A DNA stretch of 14,730 nucleotides from Kiritimatiellia bacterium. GTDB lineage: Bacteria; Verrucomicrobiota; Kiritimatiellia; RFP12; UBA1067. The DNA is taken from contig JAFVCR010000003.1 of NCBI GenBank assembly GCA_017479035.1, positions 1-14,730 of the forward strand, given 5' to 3'. Positions within the stretch are counted from its first letter, which is position 1; each line of letters starts with the position of its first letter. This document shows positions 13,801-14,730 of the stretch, in pieces. The notes below the pieces were generated by a model. That model was given only the letters and a program-made list of their open reading frames with translations, was not told the origin of the DNA and made no database searches. The position numbers were made by a program, and so were the translations under genes.

Positions 13801-13845
13801 GGCAAAGGTTCGTCTTCCCTCAGAAAAGGCTCATGGACGATATGA
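10810..13845 (+). CDS. Large exported helical protein with His-rich patch and Cys4 zinc-ribbon-like tail
   Basis: I do not recognise a family for the full 1011 residues. A signal peptide (MKRIAMLLAAAAALAAFA, cleavage about residue 18) is followed by a long, highly charged, Ala/Lys/Glu-rich region with many predicted helices and coiled-coil stretches (most of 20-830). A 23-residue helical unit occurs twice (471-493 and 627-649, 10 identities), each after a TT..(E)RE-type lead. A glycine-rich patch (about 834-855) precedes a His cluster (His863, 864, 869, 870, 872) and a Lys/Ser linker. CASC (935-938) and CTVC (953-956) make a CxxC-x14-CxxC site likely to bind zinc. The C-terminus is basic. An earlier ATG (10765) lies inside the upstream gene and before the signal peptide, so the ATGA-overlap start is used. 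The tight coupling suggests a partner of the CsgG-domain lipoprotein. Confidence 0.8.
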   Translation: MKRIAMLLAAAAALAAFADDEAWYKARGEADAKIDKYAAAVKGGDAAEIRNAMLEVQNDPIAVQRFNQRDDAASEALRQKFKSDTDAIKDAAKADIRKKTVEDWNAKHPEKQITEKEVNFFEATNKAKPGAQTKTKISQDWDVTVQVQTGTDAKTDKPIYTDVSYRDAEGTVNEAYRKAAGGDKQFGSKSAKEVADAYGVTTTSKNHPEAYRGDAKQLLDKTRAGEHYADSESFSEIAQYKATEAKAKGAEAAAKTGNASKAMQGEYEEFRQAYKQYDNIVKTQVEAKGGKVPEKIAEGMEIYRKVTNFEMSPDEAKAALKNLGETTETMTKKTMDIVEAANKLKAPRAPEVKKPISLAKDPVKPTAPDAPAKPGAATSKLKEVGDALGTVQNVLQYGERAKEFTDAANEGDYEGVKEAVKGTVKDVASDLTLGATGAAENVYGAGKEAKEYWSETKKLNDTTMKDEREQEIVKDLHSQGYTVDEAREMAKEYLGGDTRRVEQEYEKMGKDVPEEKSVNQTWGETAETLKNYAGDVAGAPGELAKGVGKQIANVAEGVKDAVEIGAGLTESGVAGEVVDKVKENWSGENLGAGAEVVGQAISESASEAVESVKEWFGADETTIEKERIVDSLTKQGATKEEAEKVAEKYQREKEESASGYSSALRDFKKELDEKSDAEKAANIKEQIVDLQDKVREGDEDAARKMKELTEKYKEYKARANELKNAEGGTLPPPGEEDSIADKVEGGSLGKFMEEREQEEEEKSDAVTAFAKEIAKEREQEVKNEAADDSARQVRNQGADAAEQTRRETEANAAAQQKADSWSTAIANGVQTSVETGLGSFGGALGRGAGDALAGKLFDDKTPHHGGGDHHGHSGGGGEKTSAPSGEAKAPATDEKTPAASENGAKQETKAKEPKKAAASSSKSTDKKQPASGDKCASCGKGGAIWESGGKMYCTVCWDKMYHSGKTITKTKNANGTPASSKSSKATDTKDKSKNTGGGKGSSSLRKGSWTI

Positions 13846-13851
13846 CGGCGG

Positions 13852-13875
13852 CAGAGTCCCTCTGTTGACCAGAGG
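13852..13875. promoter_or_regulatory. Overlapping CAGAG/CTCTG palindromes at the -35 box
   Basis: CAGAG (13852-13856), CTCTG (13860-13864) and CAGAG (13870-13874) can pair in two exclusive ways: a 5-bp stem with a TCC loop, or CCTCTG-TTGAC-CAGAGG (13859-13875). The second palindrome spans the -35 TTGACC. It is a possible operator. Neither hairpin is followed by a T-tract, so a terminator for the preceding gene is not convincing. Confidence 0.4.
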
Positions 13876-13900
13876 TGATGGACTTGCTATAATCTGCGGC
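13865..13900 (+). promoter_or_regulatory. Strong promoter of the small exported gene
   Basis: The -35 is TTGACC (13865-13870), followed by a 17-bp spacer and the extended -10 TGC-TATAAT (box 13888-13893). This is the closest to consensus of the four promoters in the window. The start is expected near 13900, four bases before the ATG at 13904, which gives a near-leaderless transcript. Confidence 0.75.
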
Positions 13901-13903
13901 AGG

Positions 13904-14319
13904 ATGAAGAGGGTGATGAAATTGGCGGTTGTGGCAGCAGCGATATTGCTGGCGATGCCTTTGGCCGCAGTTGCGGCGGTGCGGTTTGCAACGGAAGCGT
14001 TGCCGCCATCGGAATATGCCGATACAGAGGTTTCTGCGCAATATGCCATTGATACCGGCGCGGGTTATGCAGTCCGCGCCGCTGCCGTTCTTCCCCAAAA
14101 GACTTCTGTAGACAAGGAAGCAGTTTGCTGTTTCTTTCAACACAGCGCCCACAGAAATCGCACAGAGAGCCACAGATCCCGTGTTTCTCTGTGGGGATTC
14201 TGTGGTATCTGTGTTGAAAGCATCTCCCGGCAGGCATTACGGTGCGCGGACGGGATGCGGCTGCGGAGCGGATTATCGCCGAAGCGATGCGAGCAGGGTT
14301 TGCGGTGAAGGTGAGGTAA
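13904..14319 (+). pseudogene. Small exported protein gene, apparently split by a palindromic element
   Basis: The N-terminal part encodes a clear signal peptide (MKRVMKLAVVAAAILLAMPL, cleavage near AVAA), then about 45 residues rich in Ala and Tyr up to the element at 14134. Beyond the element a different frame resumes typical codon use (about 14218 to the TAA at 14317-14319, ending AGFAVKVR). That frame sits 3 bases before the next gene's GTG, as expected for an intact operon partner. The two frames differ by two positions. Read as it stands, the ATG frame runs through the element and stops at 14308, giving a 134-residue protein with an atypical Cys/Arg/Ser-rich tail. I interpret this as an insertion that broke a gene of roughly 105-110 codons. 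The alternative is that the chimeric product is used. The function is unknown. Confidence 0.55.
14134..14220. repeat. 87-bp palindromic CACAG element
   Basis: The ends are the perfect 12-bp inverted repeat CTTTCAACACAG / CTGTGTTGAAAG. Without any gap the two 40-base arms match at 32 of 40 positions around a 7-base loop (14174-14180). The mismatches gather in 4-base blocks between conserved CACAGAA and CACAGAGA blocks. There is no internal gene and no convincing target-site duplication. It resembles non-autonomous palindromic (MITE/REP-like) intergenic elements built of CACAGA units. It lies inside a coding region, between the two frames of the split gene. Confidence 0.7.
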
Positions 14320-14322
14320 GGC

Positions 14323-14730
14323 GTGAAAAGAATCCTCCGCAATCTTGCAAAACGTGTCACCGTTCGGCAGGTGTTGGTGTCAATGATGGTTGCCGGAAGT
14401 GTCATGTACGGAGGGAGCAAAGGCAAGGCGAGGCAACGCATTCGCGCAATTGCGCGTAGAATCGCAACCGTGCAACCTTCCGGGGCGGAGTTCTTCGCAT
14501 CCAACTGGAACATGCGCGGGGCGTGGCGCGATTCGATGAAAATCGAGTTTGAAAACGGTTGGGTGTTCCCGCATGGCAGCAATCATCTTGAAAGCGTGGA
14601 GGTGATGGCATGGGGAGAGGTGCGGACGCGGCACGATGACACGAATGCGATTGCATCAATAGGGATGCCGCTTGCAATCGTACCGGGGCTGACGGTGTTC
14701 GCGCAGGAACTCACGCCATCGAACTCGTAT
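14323..14730 (+). CDS. GTG-started exported or membrane-anchored protein, partial
   Basis: The frame opens at GTG 14323 and stays open to the window end (136 codons so far; the 3' end is missing). GAGG (14313-14316) lies 6 bases upstream, and the preceding frame's TAA ends 3 bases before the GTG, so the pair looks operonic. The N-terminus has basic residues then a short hydrophobic stretch (about 14-30, VRQVLVSMMVAGSVMYGG), fitting a signal peptide or anchor. An Arg/Lys/Ala-rich segment follows (33-49). After that comes a Trp/Phe/Asn-rich, probably beta-rich region (57-136) with the motifs FFASNWNMRGAW, FPHGSNHLESVEVMAWG and PLAIVPG. It may be the N-terminus of a large surface protein like others in this lineage, but I cannot name a family. 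It begins with GTG and is cut by the window edge, so simple ATG-based gene finding would miss it. Confidence 0.7.
   Translation, partial: MKRILRNLAKRVTVRQVLVSMMVAGSVMYGGSKGKARQRIRAIARRIATVQPSGAEFFASNWNMRGAWRDSMKIEFENGWVFPHGSNHLESVEVMAWGEVRTRHDDTNAIASIGMPLAIVPGLTVFAQELTPSNSY

Overview
The window reads as a chromosomal segment of a high-GC, Gram-negative-type bacterium. It is most likely an uncultured gut-type Kiritimatiellota/Verrucomicrobiota relative. That placement is an inference from a giant secreted InlB-repeat/MBG-like protein, a CsgG-type lipoprotein with fibronectin domains, palindromic CACAG / CTCTGCG / ACGAAA intergenic repeats, and a uniform promoter style. No rRNA, tRNA, CRISPR array, transposase or phage gene is visible.

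Layout. (1) 1-215 is non-coding, with a GC hairpin, a CTCTGCG-type repeat and a promoter. (2) 216-2605 (+) is a two-gene operon: a PLP-dependent aminotransferase, overlapping by 4 bp an exported protein with a YdjY-like N-terminal domain. (3) 2606-2645 is a short convergent gap with a degenerate ACGAAA repeat. (4) 8661-2646 (-) is a three-gene operon joined by two 4-bp ATGA overlaps: a 1822-residue secreted repeat protein, a 44-residue membrane peptide that resembles the anchor of a rhodanese-like protein without its catalytic domain, and a MauE-family membrane protein. (5) 8662-8806 is a divergent promoter region. Its two -35 boxes lie at the outer edges of a perfect 14-bp inverted repeat. 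(6) 8807-13845 (+) is a two-gene operon, again with a 4-bp overlap: a CsgG-domain lipoprotein with about five fibronectin-III domains, and a 1011-residue exported helical protein ending in a His-rich patch and a Cys4 zinc-ribbon-like motif. (7) 13846-14730 (+) holds a strong promoter, a small exported gene that appears to be split by an 87-bp palindromic element, and a GTG-started gene running off the window.

All four recognisable promoters share TTG(C/A)-box / 17-bp spacer / TGn-TAnnAT. In two of them the predicted transcription start falls exactly on the A of the start codon, which points to leaderless mRNAs. The divergent operons at 2.6-13.8 kb encode only envelope or exported products and share one mirrored control region, so they are the best candidate here for an undescribed cell-surface system. 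The + strand is G-rich over C throughout, even across the minus-strand operon, which suggests a replication-linked strand bias.
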